A stretch of 64,000 nt of DNA. It comes from Alcaligenes faecalis (GTDB lineage Bacteria; Pseudomonadota; Gammaproteobacteria; Burkholderiales; Burkholderiaceae_B). Made by a program: the position numbers and the translations under genes. The notes under the pieces were generated by a model. The model saw only the letters and a list, made by a program, of their open reading frames with translations, was not told where the DNA came from and ran no database searches. Below are positions 26,972 through 37,075 of this stretch, piece after piece; the stretch's first letter is position 1, and each line of letters opens with the position of its first letter. The stretch spans positions 1,302,001-1,366,000 of the forward strand of contig NZ_CP031747.1 in the NCBI RefSeq assembly GCF_005311025.1, read 5' to 3'.

Positions 26972-27382
26972 TTACGATTTTTTGACGGGCAGACTGGACT
27001 GTAGCCAGCCTTGAATACCGCCTTGCAATGTGTAGGCTTCGTTGATGCCGTGCTTGCGCAGGACGGCCACGCTGCGCGGAGCGCTGCGACCGGTATCGCA
27101 CACCAGAATGACAGGCTTGTCTTTGGGCAGTGTGCTGGCCTTGGCGTCAAGGTCGGCAGCAGGAATGTTGCGAGATTGTGCAATTGCCCCGGCCTTGAAC
27201 TGATCGGCGCTGCGCAGATCAATCAAAATAGCGTCTTTCTGGTTTACCATCTGTACCGCTTCCGAGCTTGAAACTGCGCGTCCCGCACGGCCTTTGAAAA
27301 AGCTGGGTATTAACAGCATAATGCCGGCAAGCACCGCAATTGCTAAAATTAGAAGATTGTTCTGACTTAAGATGAAGTCCAC
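26972..27382 (-). CDS. yibN: Membrane-anchored rhodanese-like protein (YibN type)
   Basis: 136 residues. An N-terminal membrane helix covers about residues 8-28 (LLILAIAVLAGIMLLIPSFF). The rhodanese domain follows (DAILIDLRSADQFKAGAIAQSRNIP) with the active-site loop VCDTGRSAPRS, Cys at about residue 95. It resembles E. coli YibN, which is likewise upstream of grxC-secB-gpsA. YibN has been linked to protein export and membrane functions; sulfurtransfer is plausible but unproven. It is divergent from gpmA. Confidence 0.88.
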   Translation of the reverse strand: MDFILSQNNLLILAIAVLAGIMLLIPSFFKGRAGRAVSSSEAVQMVNQKDAILIDLRSADQFKAGAIAQSRNIPAADLDAKASTLPKDKPVILVCDTGRSAPRSVAVLRKHGINEAYTLQGGIQGWLQSSLPVKKS

Positions 27383-27480
27383 GTTAAATCCTGTTGATTA
27401 CCAAGAAAAGCAAGAAAAAAGGGCAAGATCACACGATTATAGAGTGGCGCCAATTTTTCAACCTCGAGGCTGTTTTTACC

Positions 27481-28227
27481 ATGTATAAACTTGTACTGAT
27501 GCGGCACGGCGAAAGCCAGTGGAACCTGGAGAACCGGTTTACTGGCTGGACCGATGTCGATCTTACCGAAACCGGGCGTCAACAGGCAAAGCAGGCCGGT
27601 GATCTGCTTAAAGAAAACGGTTTTGAGTTCGACCTGGCTTTCGCGTCGGTCCTCAAGCGCGCTATCCGTACCTTGTGGATCGCCCTGGATTCGATGGACG
27701 CCATGCACACCCCCATAGGTTTGAGCTGGCGCCTGAACGAACGCCATTATGGTGCTTTACAGGGCTTAAATAAAGCCGAAACCGCACAAAAGTACGGTGA
27801 GGATCAAGTCCTGGTCTGGCGTCGTGCCTACGCAATCGCTCCCGAGCCCGTCGCTGAAGACGATCCACGCAATCCGCGTTTTGATGCTCGCTACGCTCGT
27901 GTGCCAGCTGATCAACTGCCTCGCACCGAGTGCTTGCAAGACACCGTAGCCCGCGTGGTTCCTTTCTGGGACGAGTCCATTGCTCCTGCAATCCGCTCCG
28001 GCCGTCGCGTTCTGGTGACGGCTCACGGCAACAGCTTGCGCGCGCTGATCAAGCACCTGGACGGCATCTCTGACGAGGACATCGTTCACCTGAATATTCC
28101 TACCGGCCAGCCTTTGGTGTACGAGCTGGACGAAAACCTGCGTCCTATCCGTCATTACTACCTGGGCGACCAGGAAGCGATTGCGGCTCAGATGCAAGCC
28201 GTGGCCAATCAGGGCAAGGCGCAGTAA
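27481..28227 (+). CDS. gpmA: 2,3-bisphosphoglycerate-dependent phosphoglycerate mutase
   Basis: 248 residues from the ATG at 27481. The catalytic histidine motif is [25 protein letters not shown] near residue 8-30. Further hallmarks are [19 protein letters not shown] and [21 protein letters not shown] with the second catalytic His. It interconverts 3- and 2-phosphoglycerate in glycolysis and gluconeogenesis. The envC gene begins 3 bases after its stop; gpmA-envC-ctpA is a common proteobacterial order. Confidence 0.97.
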   Translation: MYKLVLMRHGESQWNLENRFTGWTDVDLTETGRQQAKQAGDLLKENGFEFDLAFASVLKRAIRTLWIALDSMDAMHTPIGLSWRLNERHYGALQGLNKAETAQKYGEDQVLVWRRAYAIAPEPVAEDDPRNPRFDARYARVPADQLPRTECLQDTVARVVPFWDESIAPAIRSGRRVLVTAHGNSLRALIKHLDGISDEDIVHLNIPTGQPLVYELDENLRPIRHYYLGDQEAIAAQMQAVANQGKAQ

Positions 28228-28230
28228 ATA

Positions 28231-29805
28231 ATGTGGCGCTACAGCGTTTGCCTGTTGCTGGCAGTCTGGACCTTACCGGCCCTGGCTGCTGATCCGGACT
28301 TGGCCGCCCGCCAGGCCCAGGCTCAAAAGCAGCAGGCAGAGCTGCGCCAGAAGATCGAATCGCTGCGCAAAACCATCGACACCAGCGAAAGCTCGCGTCG
28401 TGACGCCGCCAATGCCTTGCGCGAATCCGAGCAGGCTATTTCCGATATCGATCGCACGCTGGCTCAGATCGAGCAGCGGCAGGAACAATTGCACCAGCAG
28501 CTAGGTACGCTGGGCAAACAGATCAGCGAACAGCAAGTGATTAAAGAGCAACGTCAGCAGGAGCTGGCCGAGCAATTACGAGCGCAATACGCCAATGGTG
28601 TGTCGCCCTGGTCTGCCCTCTTGTCGGGTGATGATCCCAACGCCATTAACCGCGAATTGCATTACCTGGGCTATGTCTCGCGTCAGCAGACCGAGCAGGT
28701 TCATAAAGTACGTCGCACCGTAGAGCGTCTGGATCGCTTGCAGACCCAGGTTGCCGCGCGTGAGAAAGAGCAGGAGCAACTGGCCAAGGAGGCCGCGGCT
28801 CAGAAGGAAGCTCTGGAAGAACAAAAAGAAAAACGAGCCAAGGTGGTGGCTGACATCAGCGCCGAGCTGGAACGCCAGCGCGGTCAGGCTGCCAACCTGC
28901 AAAGTAATGACAAACGGCTGGGAGATTTGATCTCTGGCCTGGAAACTGAAATTGCCCGACAGGCCGAGCTGGCCCGTCGCGCCGAAGAACAACGCCGACG
29001 GGAAGCGGCGCGCCGTGCAGAGGAAGCGCGCAAAGCCGAGCTGGCTCGTCAGCAAGAGTTGCAGCGTAAAGCCAAACAAGAGCAGGCCGCCCGTGAACAG
29101 GCGCGTCTGGAGCGCGAGCGGGAGTTGCTGGAGCGGGCTCGTGCCACGCAACCGCCTTTGCCTGCTGCCTTGCCTCCTAGCAAGCCGGAACCTGCTGCGC
29201 CACAGAAGCCAGATCCGGAACCCATGATTCCGCGTCCACCGCTGACCTACACGCCGCCGACCGCGAACGAGCGTCTCTTGTCAGACAGCCTGGAAGCGTC
29301 GTCCGAGCCTAGCGAGCCGATCAGCAAACCGGCCGCTCCCAAAGTGCGCGAGGTTCAGGTCGTTGAGGAGCCCGTTGAGCAGGCATCTGCTCCCGCCTTG
29401 GAACCAGAAGGTGGTTTCCAGGGTCTGAAACGTGGCTTGCCTTATCCGGTACGCGGCGAAATGCAAGGCAAGTTCGGGGCTGAACGTCCTGATGGCGGCA
29501 TTTGGCGCGGTATTGTGTTGCGAGCACAGGCCGGCACCACGGTTCGCGCGGTAGCTCCAGGCCGAGTGGTTTTTGCCAGCTGGATGACCGGTTTTGGTAA
29601 TTTGCTGATTATTGATCATGGTCGCGATTACTTGAGTGTCTATGCCTATAACCAGAGCACCCTCAAGCAAGTAGGCGATATTGTGGGGCGTGGGGATGCG
29701 GTTGCGCGGGTGGGAGCCACCGGCGGCCAGGTTGAACCCGGCCTGTACTTCGAGTTGCGCCATCAAGGAAAGCCAATCAATCCGCAGGTTTGGTTAGGTT
29801 CCTAA
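28231..29805 (+). CDS. envC: EnvC-type murein hydrolase activator
   Basis: 524 residues. A signal peptide ends at about residue 19 (LPALAA). A long coiled coil (about 20-300), very rich in Gln, Glu, Arg and Ala, is followed by a Pro-rich linker and a LytM/M23 domain from about residue 400 (RGLPYPVRGEMQGKFG). The zinc ligands of active LytM enzymes are not conserved: the HxxxD region reads RPDGGIWRGIVLRA and the final HxH reads LYFELRH. This degenerate site is the EnvC signature, an activator of amidases AmiA/B at the division septum rather than an enzyme. Confidence 0.92.
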   Translation: MWRYSVCLLLAVWTLPALAADPDLAARQAQAQKQQAELRQKIESLRKTIDTSESSRRDAANALRESEQAISDIDRTLAQIEQRQEQLHQQLGTLGKQISEQQVIKEQRQQELAEQLRAQYANGVSPWSALLSGDDPNAINRELHYLGYVSRQQTEQVHKVRRTVERLDRLQTQVAAREKEQEQLAKEAAAQKEALEEQKEKRAKVVADISAELERQRGQAANLQSNDKRLGDLISGLETEIARQAELARRAEEQRRREAARRAEEARKAELARQQELQRKAKQEQAAREQARLERERELLERARATQPPLPAALPPSKPEPAAPQKPDPEPMIPRPPLTYTPPTANERLLSDSLEASSEPSEPISKPAAPKVREVQVVEEPVEQASAPALEPEGGFQGLKRGLPYPVRGEMQGKFGAERPDGGIWRGIVLRAQAGTTVRAVAPGRVVFASWMTGFGNLLIIDHGRDYLSVYAYNQSTLKQVGDIVGRGDAVARVGATGGQVEPGLYFELRHQGKPINPQVWLGS

Positions 29806-29969
29806 GCCACTTTTGCCTGCGGTGCTTACGTTTGCTCGCATTTGTTGCGCGGGGTAGCGACTCCAGCCCAGTTCACGCTGGTCGACGCTTTACGCTACTC
29901 TTATAATGCATGGTCGGGTCAGCTCCGGGAGGTGGCCCCGTCTTGAATCTGAAAATAATGGGAATGTGC

Positions 29970-31481
29970 ATGAGCACTCGAAGGATTGGCAGCATTGGTC
30001 TAGTGGCAGCAGGTGCTGTGGGCGGTATCTTGATCAGCCTGGGCATTACTGCGGTCGCTCAACGCGGCGAGCCATTGCCTTTGCGCGAACTGCAGCAGTT
30101 CGCCAATGTGTTCGCTGCCATCAAGAACACGTATGTGGAGCCCCTGACGGATCAGGCCCTGGTCAATAACGCGATCAAGGGTTTGTTTACCGATCTGGAT
30201 CCGCACTCGGCCTATCTGGATGCCGACGCTTTCAAGGAAATGGAAGCCATGACCCAAGGCGGGTTCGGCGGTCTGGGCATAGAGATTGGTAGCGAAGACG
30301 GGATGCCTAAAGTTATCTCGCCTATCGAGGATACGCCTGCGGCGCGCGCCGGTATTCTAGCGGGCGACATCATCACGCACATCAATGGCAAACCCACCAA
30401 GGATTTGAGCCTGAATGATGCCGTCAAGCAAATGCGTGGCGAGCCCAAAACCTCCATCAAGCTGACTATCCGTCGTGCTGGACGTGACAAGCCGCTGGAG
30501 TTCAACCTGGTGCGTGATGTCATCAAGGTGCGCAGTGTGCGCTCCAAGATGCTGGCTGACGATGTGGCTTATGTACGCATTGCCCAGTTCCAGGAACGTA
30601 CCGCTGCTGATCTGGTCAAGCAGTTGTCCGAAGTTCATAAAGGCCCAGGCGCACCAAAAGGCTTGGTGATTGACCTGCGTAACGACCCTGGTGGCTTGCT
30701 GGAAAGCGCGATCGGCGTGACTTCCGCCTTCCTGGATTCGGGTGATCTGGTGGTTTCCACCAAGGGCCGTATTCCTTCCTCCAACCGCGAGTACTACGTC
30801 AAATCCATGCAGTCCGTTCTGGGCGAGCTGGATACGGACGCGGATGTTCTGAAGAAACTGGATTGGCTCAAGAACGTGCCTATCGTGGTGCTGGTAAACG
30901 TGGGTTCGGCCTCGGCGTCGGAAATTGTGGCCGGTGCTTTGCAAGACCACAAACGCGCCACCATTATCGGTAACCGCACCTTCGGCAAGGGCTCGGTGCA
31001 AAGTGTGGTCCCTCTGTCCGAGGAATCGGGCCTGAAACTGACGACTGCCTTGTACTACACACCTAACGGTACTTCCATTCAGGTAACGGGCGTACAGCCG
31101 GACGTGGTCGTGGATGACACCGCTCAGGGCAATCTGTTCCGCCTGCCGCGTGAAGTGGACTTGAAGCGTCACCTGGTCAACAGCAAGGTGGACGAAACTA
31201 CGGAAGAAGAACAGCCTGATCTGGGTATGAGCCCGGAATTCAAGATGTTCGAATTCGGTGGTGACGACGACTTCCAGTTGCAGCAAGCGCTGAACCATCT
31301 GGCTGGCCGTCCTGTGATCAAGAATGATCCAGCCAAAGTAGCTGCCGCCAAGGAAGCGGCTGCCAAGCGCGAAAAGGAAGTGGAGTCCGAGTCGCCGGAA
31401 AAAAAAAGTCCCCTGAGTCAGCAACCCAGCGTTGAGCGGTTCCGAATCACCCCCAAGGGGCTCGAACCGGTAAAGCCGTAA
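29970..31481 (+). CDS. ctpA: Carboxy-terminal processing protease CtpA (S41 family)
   Basis: About 503 residues from the ATG at 29970 (MSTRRIGSIGLVAAGAVGG), with GGGA upstream; ATGs at 29958 and 29964 are also in frame. An N-terminal signal anchor is followed by a PDZ domain (about 95-165: GLGIEIGSEDGMPKVISPIEDTPAARAGI). The S41 core has the catalytic Ser in VGSASASEIVAG and Lys in RTFGKGSVQSVVPL. Such periplasmic proteases trim murein hydrolases and precursor proteins. A charged Ala/Lys/Glu tail ends the protein. Same transcript as gpmA-envC is likely, though 164 bases separate envC from it. Confidence 0.93.
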   Translation: MSTRRIGSIGLVAAGAVGGILISLGITAVAQRGEPLPLRELQQFANVFAAIKNTYVEPLTDQALVNNAIKGLFTDLDPHSAYLDADAFKEMEAMTQGGFGGLGIEIGSEDGMPKVISPIEDTPAARAGILAGDIITHINGKPTKDLSLNDAVKQMRGEPKTSIKLTIRRAGRDKPLEFNLVRDVIKVRSVRSKMLADDVAYVRIAQFQERTAADLVKQLSEVHKGPGAPKGLVIDLRNDPGGLLESAIGVTSAFLDSGDLVVSTKGRIPSSNREYYVKSMQSVLGELDTDADVLKKLDWLKNVPIVVLVNVGSASASEIVAGALQDHKRATIIGNRTFGKGSVQSVVPLSEESGLKLTTALYYTPNGTSIQVTGVQPDVVVDDTAQGNLFRLPREVDLKRHLVNSKVDETTEEEQPDLGMSPEFKMFEFGGDDDFQLQQALNHLAGRPVIKNDPAKVAAAKEAAAKREKEVESESPEKKSPLSQQPSVERFRITPKGLEPVKP

Positions 31482-31496
31482 ACACAGGTTCCTGAC

Positions 31497-32267
31497 GTGG
31501 AAGATCAGCAATTACTGCGCTATGCGCGGCATATTCTGCTCGATGAGTTCGGGGTAGAAGCGCAGGAGCGAATTCTGGCTTCTCGCATCCTGGTCGTTGG
31601 AGCCGGGGGACTGGGTTCCCCCGTGGTGGCTTATCTGGCGGCCTCGGGTGTGGGCTCCATCATTCTGGTGGATGATGACCAGGTGGAATTGAGCAATCTG
31701 CAGCGTCAGATTGCTCACACCACCGATCGTCTGGGCTGGGACAAGGTTGAATCTGCCAAGCTGCATATCGAGCAGCTCAATCCCGAAGTGAAGGTGACAC
31801 CCGTCGTTCAGCGTCTGGACGAAGCGGGCTTGATGCATTGGGTTCAGCAAGTGGATCTGGTGCTGGATTGCTGCGACAACTTCGCAACCCGCCATGCGAT
31901 CAACCGTGCCTGCGTGGCATTACGTAAACCTTTGGTGTCAGGTGCAGCGATTCGCTTTTCGGGTCAGGTCAGTACTTACGACTTGCGTCAGCCCGAAGCT
32001 CCTTGCTACCACTGTCTGTTCCCTGAAGCGGACGACGTCGAGGAACTGCGTTGCGCCACCACAGGCGTTTTGTCGCCTTTGTTGGGTATGGTGGGTAGCG
32101 CACAGGCGGTTGAAGCCTTGAAGCTGTTAGGCGGCTTCGGAGAGCCTTTGGTGGGCCGTTTGCTAAGTGTGGATGCCTTCAATATGAATTGGCATACCGT
32201 ACGTTTCCGCAAAGATCCGGCTTGCCCGGTATGCGGTTCAGCGGCTGAACACGCCGATCACGCTTGA
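31497..32267 (+). CDS. moeB: ThiF/MoeB-family adenylyltransferase (E1-like)
   Basis: 256 residues from a GTG start. The ATP site is VVGAGGLGSPVVAYLAASGVG, then LVDDDQVELSNLQRQIAH and VDLVLDCCDNFATRHAINRAC, as in MoeB and ThiF. Two CxxC pairs for structural zinc are present (CYHC and CPVC). It adenylates the C-terminus of a ubiquitin-like sulfur carrier, MoaD for molybdopterin or ThiS for thiamin. Neither partner gene is nearby, so moeB versus thiF cannot be settled; the length and LSNLQRQIAH favour MoeB. It starts 15 bases after ctpA. Confidence 0.8.
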   Translation: MEDQQLLRYARHILLDEFGVEAQERILASRILVVGAGGLGSPVVAYLAASGVGSIILVDDDQVELSNLQRQIAHTTDRLGWDKVESAKLHIEQLNPEVKVTPVVQRLDEAGLMHWVQQVDLVLDCCDNFATRHAINRACVALRKPLVSGAAIRFSGQVSTYDLRQPEAPCYHCLFPEADDVEELRCATTGVLSPLLGMVGSAQAVEALKLLGGFGEPLVGRLLSVDAFNMNWHTVRFRKDPACPVCGSAAEHADHA

Positions 32268-32286
32268 TCTGTTTCTGATCTCTGCT

Positions 32287-33216
32287 TCACGACTTCAGGC
32301 CATGAGCATGAAAATGGCCTGGCGTGATGCCAAAGCGCCGTCTAAATTGGCGGTGAAAGTAAGACAGATCCGAAAATCCCACTGAATAGGCTATTTGCGC
32401 CACCGTGTTGGACCGTGTCTGGCGCAGCAGCTGTGCGGCTGCATCAAGCCGCAGCTGCATTAACTGGGCTGTAAAAGTACTTCCCTGTGCTTTGAACAGT
32501 TCCTGAACGGTACGCGGTGCCATACCCAGGTGCTTGGACAGGGCTGCAATATTCAAGGCGGGATCACCCAGTCGATCAGACAGATAGCCCAATGCATCTT
32601 CGTACCGAGCTGTGCCTGGGGCAGGCGGGGCAGAGCGCCGCTCGTTAATGCTCATGGCCAGCAGGTCGCGCAGACAACGCCAGGCCTGATCGTGCTGATT
32701 CGCCCGCAAGTCATCGGCAGACAGCAGCAAGCCTTGCAGATAGTGCTCCAGCAAGTGCAGGCTGGCGCCTTGCGCCAGGGGCTGGGCGACCACGTCATTC
32801 AAAGGGCCGGTATAGGGCAACAGCCCCTCCAGCGGCAAGCGCAGCGTGGTCATAATGACCTCGTCCACAAAATCCAGTGTGAAGGGGCTAGTGCCTATAT
32901 TCAGGCTCAGGCTCCCGGCGGGGAGCCATTGCTCACGCCCGTTCTGAATCAGGCGGCAGTGGCCTTGTTGATGCACATTCAAGAACAACCAGGGCTGATC
33001 CGTTTGCGGCCTGCTTGTGCTGACCCGATAGGGCTGAGCGGTCAGCCGGTTGATCGCTACCTCCCCCAGACGTTGCGAGCGCAAGGTGCCATGAAAGTTT
33101 TGTCCGTAGCACTGCGTTTGCACATGCTGAAAGGACAGTGAAATGGCTTGAGTCCAGAGCTTGGCGCCTTGTCCGGGTGGCAAAGCCTGCGTATCCCAGT
33201 GGTAGTTCGTGCTCAT
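32287..33216 (-). CDS. AraC-family transcriptional regulator
   Basis: 309 residues from the ATG at 33216 (MSTNYHWDTQALPPGQGAKLW). The N-terminal AraC-binding-like domain (about 30-185) resembles regulators of aromatic catabolism such as FeaR/NahR-unrelated XylS-type proteins. Two C-terminal helix-turn-helix motifs are clear: IAALSKHLGMAPRTVQELFKAQG and VAQIAYSVGFSDLSYFHRQFRRRFGITP. It is divergent from the aldehyde dehydrogenase gene across a 195-base spacer and probably activates it in response to an aromatic aldehyde or precursor, by position only. Confidence 0.88.
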   Translation of the reverse strand: MSTNYHWDTQALPPGQGAKLWTQAISLSFQHVQTQCYGQNFHGTLRSQRLGEVAINRLTAQPYRVSTSRPQTDQPWLFLNVHQQGHCRLIQNGREQWLPAGSLSLNIGTSPFTLDFVDEVIMTTLRLPLEGLLPYTGPLNDVVAQPLAQGASLHLLEHYLQGLLLSADDLRANQHDQAWRCLRDLLAMSINERRSAPPAPGTARYEDALGYLSDRLGDPALNIAALSKHLGMAPRTVQELFKAQGSTFTAQLMQLRLDAAAQLLRQTRSNTVAQIAYSVGFSDLSYFHRQFRRRFGITPGHFHAHGLKS

Positions 33217-33411
33217 GCGTTTTTTTCCGTCTTCTGCGCCATTGTCCAGATTGGGCTGCGCCCCAGTCCACGACACAGAGAGGCATTCGGCTCAAGAATA
33301 GTATCTAAGACAGTACTGCATGGTGAGCTATGGCGCACCTCGGTGGCTATCGGGTTTAACCATGAAGGGTGCCCAAAGCGCACCTGGAGACAACACAGGA
33401 AAGGAGCAGTC

Positions 33412-34866
33412 ATGACAGAGCAGCTAAAGCAGGTCTACCCCTACATCAACGGACAGGCCTGGAAATCAGAAGGTCAGTTGCATAAGGACTTGGTCAATCC
33501 CTATACGGGCAAACCGCTGGCTCGCGTTTTTCTGGCGACCAAACAGGACATTGAAGAAGCGCTAGCCAGTGCAGAACGTGCACAGCGCATCTGGGGCAAG
33601 ATGCTGGCCCGTGAACGTGAAGCGATTTTGTGCCGTGCGGCCGACATTGTGGAACGCCGTCGCGACGACATCGTGCGTGTGCTGGTTGAAGAGGGCGGTA
33701 ACGTCTTTGGCAAGGCCATGTTCGAGTGCGATTACATCGTCAGCACCTTCCGTATTGCCGCCGGTCAGACCCGCGATATTCGGGGTGAAACCATGCCGTC
33801 GGACCTGCCTGGGCGTATTTCCATGAGCATTCGTCGTCCTTTGGGCGTGGTGGCTGGGATCGGGCCTTTCAATGCACCTTTGCTGCTCAATGGCAAGAAG
33901 CTGGCCCCGGCACTGGCGGCGGGTAACAGTTTCATCCTGAAGCCTTCGCCGCATACGCCTATGGCTGCCTTGATGTTTGCCGAGATTCTGGAAGAAGCCG
34001 GTCTGCCTCCCGGTGTGTTGACCGTTCTGCTGACCACCGACGAAGCTCTGGGCGATACCTTGTTCTCTGATCCGCGCGTCAAACTGGTGACTTTCACGGG
34101 CTCGGCTCGAGTGGGTCGTATCCTGGCGGATCTGGCTGGTCGCCATCAAAAGCGCATTGTGCTGGAGTTGGGTGGTAAAAGCCCGGTCGTGGTGCTGGAT
34201 GATGCCACGCTGGATTACGCTGTGCGCTCCGCCGCTTTCGGCATCTATTTCAATCAGGGCCAGGTGTGCATGGCCAACTCGCGCATCATTGTGGAGCAGG
34301 GCATTTACGATGCGTTCTGCGAAGCCTTTGCCAAGCAGGTGGCTCGTATTCCTACTGGTGATCCTGCTTTGCCACAAACCGCGGTTGGTCCGCTGATCAG
34401 TTCCGAACAGGCTGATTTTGTGCAGGCCCACATTCAGGACGCCGTCTCCAAGGGGGCCACCTTGCTGGCAGGTGGCGGCCGCGAAGGCAATGTGATCCAG
34501 CCTACGGCCTTGTGCGATGTGACCCCGGACATGCATCTGTACCACGAAGAGACTTTTGGTCCTGTGGCTGCCATCTACAAGGCGCGCGACTACGAGCACG
34601 CCCTGGAAATGGCTAATGATACTTCCTACGGCTTATCCTCTGCCATTCTGACCAACGATCTGCAAAAGGCCATGGATTTTGCCGAGCGTATCGAGGCAGG
34701 TTCGGTCCACATCAACGACAACTCCTTTGATGATGATCCGAATGCGCCTTTCGGTGGCTTCAAGGACAGTGGCTACGGCAAGGAAAATGGCCGCTACTCG
34801 ATTGCGGACATGACCGAATTGAAGTGGGTCACCATTCAGCAAGGGGAGCGCCAGCTGGCGTTCTAA
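33412..34866 (+). CDS. NAD(P)+-dependent aldehyde dehydrogenase, aromatic-aldehyde type
   Basis: 484 residues from the ATG at 33412, with AAAGGAG seven bases upstream. Family motifs: GPFNAPLLLNGKKLAPALAA with cofactor-contact KPSPHTP, FTGSARVGR, catalytic Glu in LELGGKSPVVVLDDA, and the nucleophile in FNQGQVCMANSRIIVE. The C-terminal EETFGPVAAIYKARD and NDNSFDDDPNAPFGGFKDSGYG are also typical. The GPFNAPLLL and QGQVCMA variants are those of benzaldehyde, vanillin and salicylaldehyde dehydrogenases. The divergent AraC regulator supports a catabolic role. Exact substrate unknown. Confidence 0.9.
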   Translation: MTEQLKQVYPYINGQAWKSEGQLHKDLVNPYTGKPLARVFLATKQDIEEALASAERAQRIWGKMLAREREAILCRAADIVERRRDDIVRVLVEEGGNVFGKAMFECDYIVSTFRIAAGQTRDIRGETMPSDLPGRISMSIRRPLGVVAGIGPFNAPLLLNGKKLAPALAAGNSFILKPSPHTPMAALMFAEILEEAGLPPGVLTVLLTTDEALGDTLFSDPRVKLVTFTGSARVGRILADLAGRHQKRIVLELGGKSPVVVLDDATLDYAVRSAAFGIYFNQGQVCMANSRIIVEQGIYDAFCEAFAKQVARIPTGDPALPQTAVGPLISSEQADFVQAHIQDAVSKGATLLAGGGREGNVIQPTALCDVTPDMHLYHEETFGPVAAIYKARDYEHALEMANDTSYGLSSAILTNDLQKAMDFAERIEAGSVHINDNSFDDDPNAPFGGFKDSGYGKENGRYSIADMTELKWVTIQQGERQLAF

Positions 34867-34872
34867 GCAGGC

Positions 34873-35598
34873 CTAGGGACGTGGCCAGTTCTTGACCAGT
34901 TGTGCGATGCGGTTGATGCGATGGTCAACATACGGGCTGCGTCCATGATACAGAGCGCTAAATGGAGTGCCTGCGTTATAGATATGGATGGTTTGCATCC
35001 CTAACTGGCGGGCACTTTTCAAATTGCGCAGGGTGTCTTCGACCAGAACAATGTCGCGGGCCTGGGATTTCAGCACGGCCAGAGCCTGCTTCATCAATGC
35101 CTGAGAGGGCTTGGGGCGATAACGGCCTTGCAGCTGCATATGCTCGATGGCCCACAGCCCGTCAAAGACAGGCAGCAGATTCAGGGCTTTCAAGACGCGC
35201 TGTGCGTACTCCAGCGGTGCATTGGTCAGCAGCAGTTTGTAGCCAGGCAGACGGCGCAATTGGTAGGCCAGGCCTGGTTCGGCGCTGATCAGGGAAGGCA
35301 CGTCAAAGTCGTGAGCGTGTCTCAGGAATGTCGCCGGGTCTGCTCCATGGTGGCGTTGCAGGCCGATCATGGTGGCGCCGTAACGTTTCCAGTATTCCAG
35401 ACGCAGCCGGTCGGCCTCGTCCATATCCACGCCCAGCGTTTGCGCCACGCCGATGCGCATGCGTCCATCAATCGCCTGGAAAATGCCTTTGGAGGCATTG
35501 TGCAGGGTGTTATCCAGATCAAACAGCCAGATGGTTTCATCTGGCTGACAGGCTGACAAAGGCCGTGCCCAGGCATGGGCACGGATAGGAGCGCGCAC
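34873..35598 (-). CDS. HAD-family pyrimidine 5'-nucleotidase-like phosphatase
   Basis: 241 residues from a GTG that lies three bases after the argB stop, so it is probably read with argB. Motif I is WLFDLDNTLHN (nucleophile Asp). Motif II is LLLTNAP, Motif III involves RYRPKPS and motif IV IVLVEDTLRNLKSAR. The pattern matches SDT1/PHM8-type pyrimidine 5'-nucleotidases of HAD subfamily IA, which dephosphorylate UMP/CMP or housekeeping damage nucleotides. The N-terminal 18 residues before the domain are not conserved in type. Confidence 0.85.
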   Translation of the reverse strand: MRAPIRAHAWARPLSACQPDETIWLFDLDNTLHNASKGIFQAIDGRMRIGVAQTLGVDMDEADRLRLEYWKRYGATMIGLQRHHGADPATFLRHAHDFDVPSLISAEPGLAYQLRRLPGYKLLLTNAPLEYAQRVLKALNLLPVFDGLWAIEHMQLQGRYRPKPSQALMKQALAVLKSQARDIVLVEDTLRNLKSARQLGMQTIHIYNAGTPFSALYHGRSPYVDHRINRIAQLVKNWPRP

Positions 35599-35601
35599 GG
35601 A

Positions 35602-36548
<947 letters not shown>

Positions 36549-36574
36549 ATGTGGCTGGGGGCAGAAACAGGCTT

Positions 36575-37075
36575 TTAGCTGCTGGCCAGGGCTTTTTCGA
36601 CGGTGGCAATGAATTCCTGCTTGTCGTAGTTACCCAGGTAGCGCTTGATGATGTGGCCCTGTTTGTCGAGTAAAAAGGCAGTGGGCGTCAAACGGACGTC
36701 CCCAAAAGCCTTGGCGATTTCGCCCTTGTCGTCATGGACAACCGTGAACGGCAGTTGGCGGGATTGGGTGAAGTTGCGCACGTAGTTGATGGGGTCGTGC
36801 TTCATGGCCACGGCCACAATATCAAACCCTTTGCTGGACATGGCATTGAAGTTCTCAATGTTGTCAGGCATTTGCGCCACGCAAGTGGTGCAGTCCGTGG
36901 CCCAGAATTTCACCAGGACGACCTTGCCTTGCAAGTCTTTGGTTTCAAAGTGCTTGCCATTCAGATCGGTAAAGGCGACATCCGGGGCGCTGGCCTTGGT
37001 GCTGCCGGACATGGTCCAGACGCCCAGACCCACGGCAATGGCAACAGCAAGGGCAATGATGACTACTTTTTTCAT
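36575..37075 (-). CDS. TlpA/ResA-like membrane-anchored thioredoxin-fold protein
   Basis: 166 residues. An N-terminal signal anchor covers about residues 4-25 (VVIIALAVAIAVGLGVWTM). The AhpC/TSA-type thioredoxin fold has LQGKVVLVKFWATDCTTCVAQMP with the redox pair CTTC at about residues 62-65. The usual Trp before the first Cys and the CxPC dipeptide are replaced. RLTPTAFLLDKQG carries the cis-Pro. It is probably a periplasmic thiol reductase or oxidase, for example in cytochrome c maturation. Its start overlaps the dolP stop by four bases. Confidence 0.83.
   Translation of the reverse strand: MKKVVIIALAVAIAVGLGVWTMSGSTKASAPDVAFTDLNGKHFETKDLQGKVVLVKFWATDCTTCVAQMPDNIENFNAMSSKGFDIVAVAMKHDPINYVRNFTQSRQLPFTVVHDDKGEIAKAFGDVRLTPTAFLLDKQGHIIKRYLGNYDKQEFIATVEKALASS

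Noticed and set aside
30357-31511. Minus-strand frame of 384 codons opposite ctpA
   Set aside because: Antisense shadow of ctpA, which shows the complete S41 protease signature.
33562-34599. Minus-strand frame of 345 codons opposite the aldehyde dehydrogenase
   Set aside because: Antisense shadow of an unmistakable dehydrogenase; no motifs.
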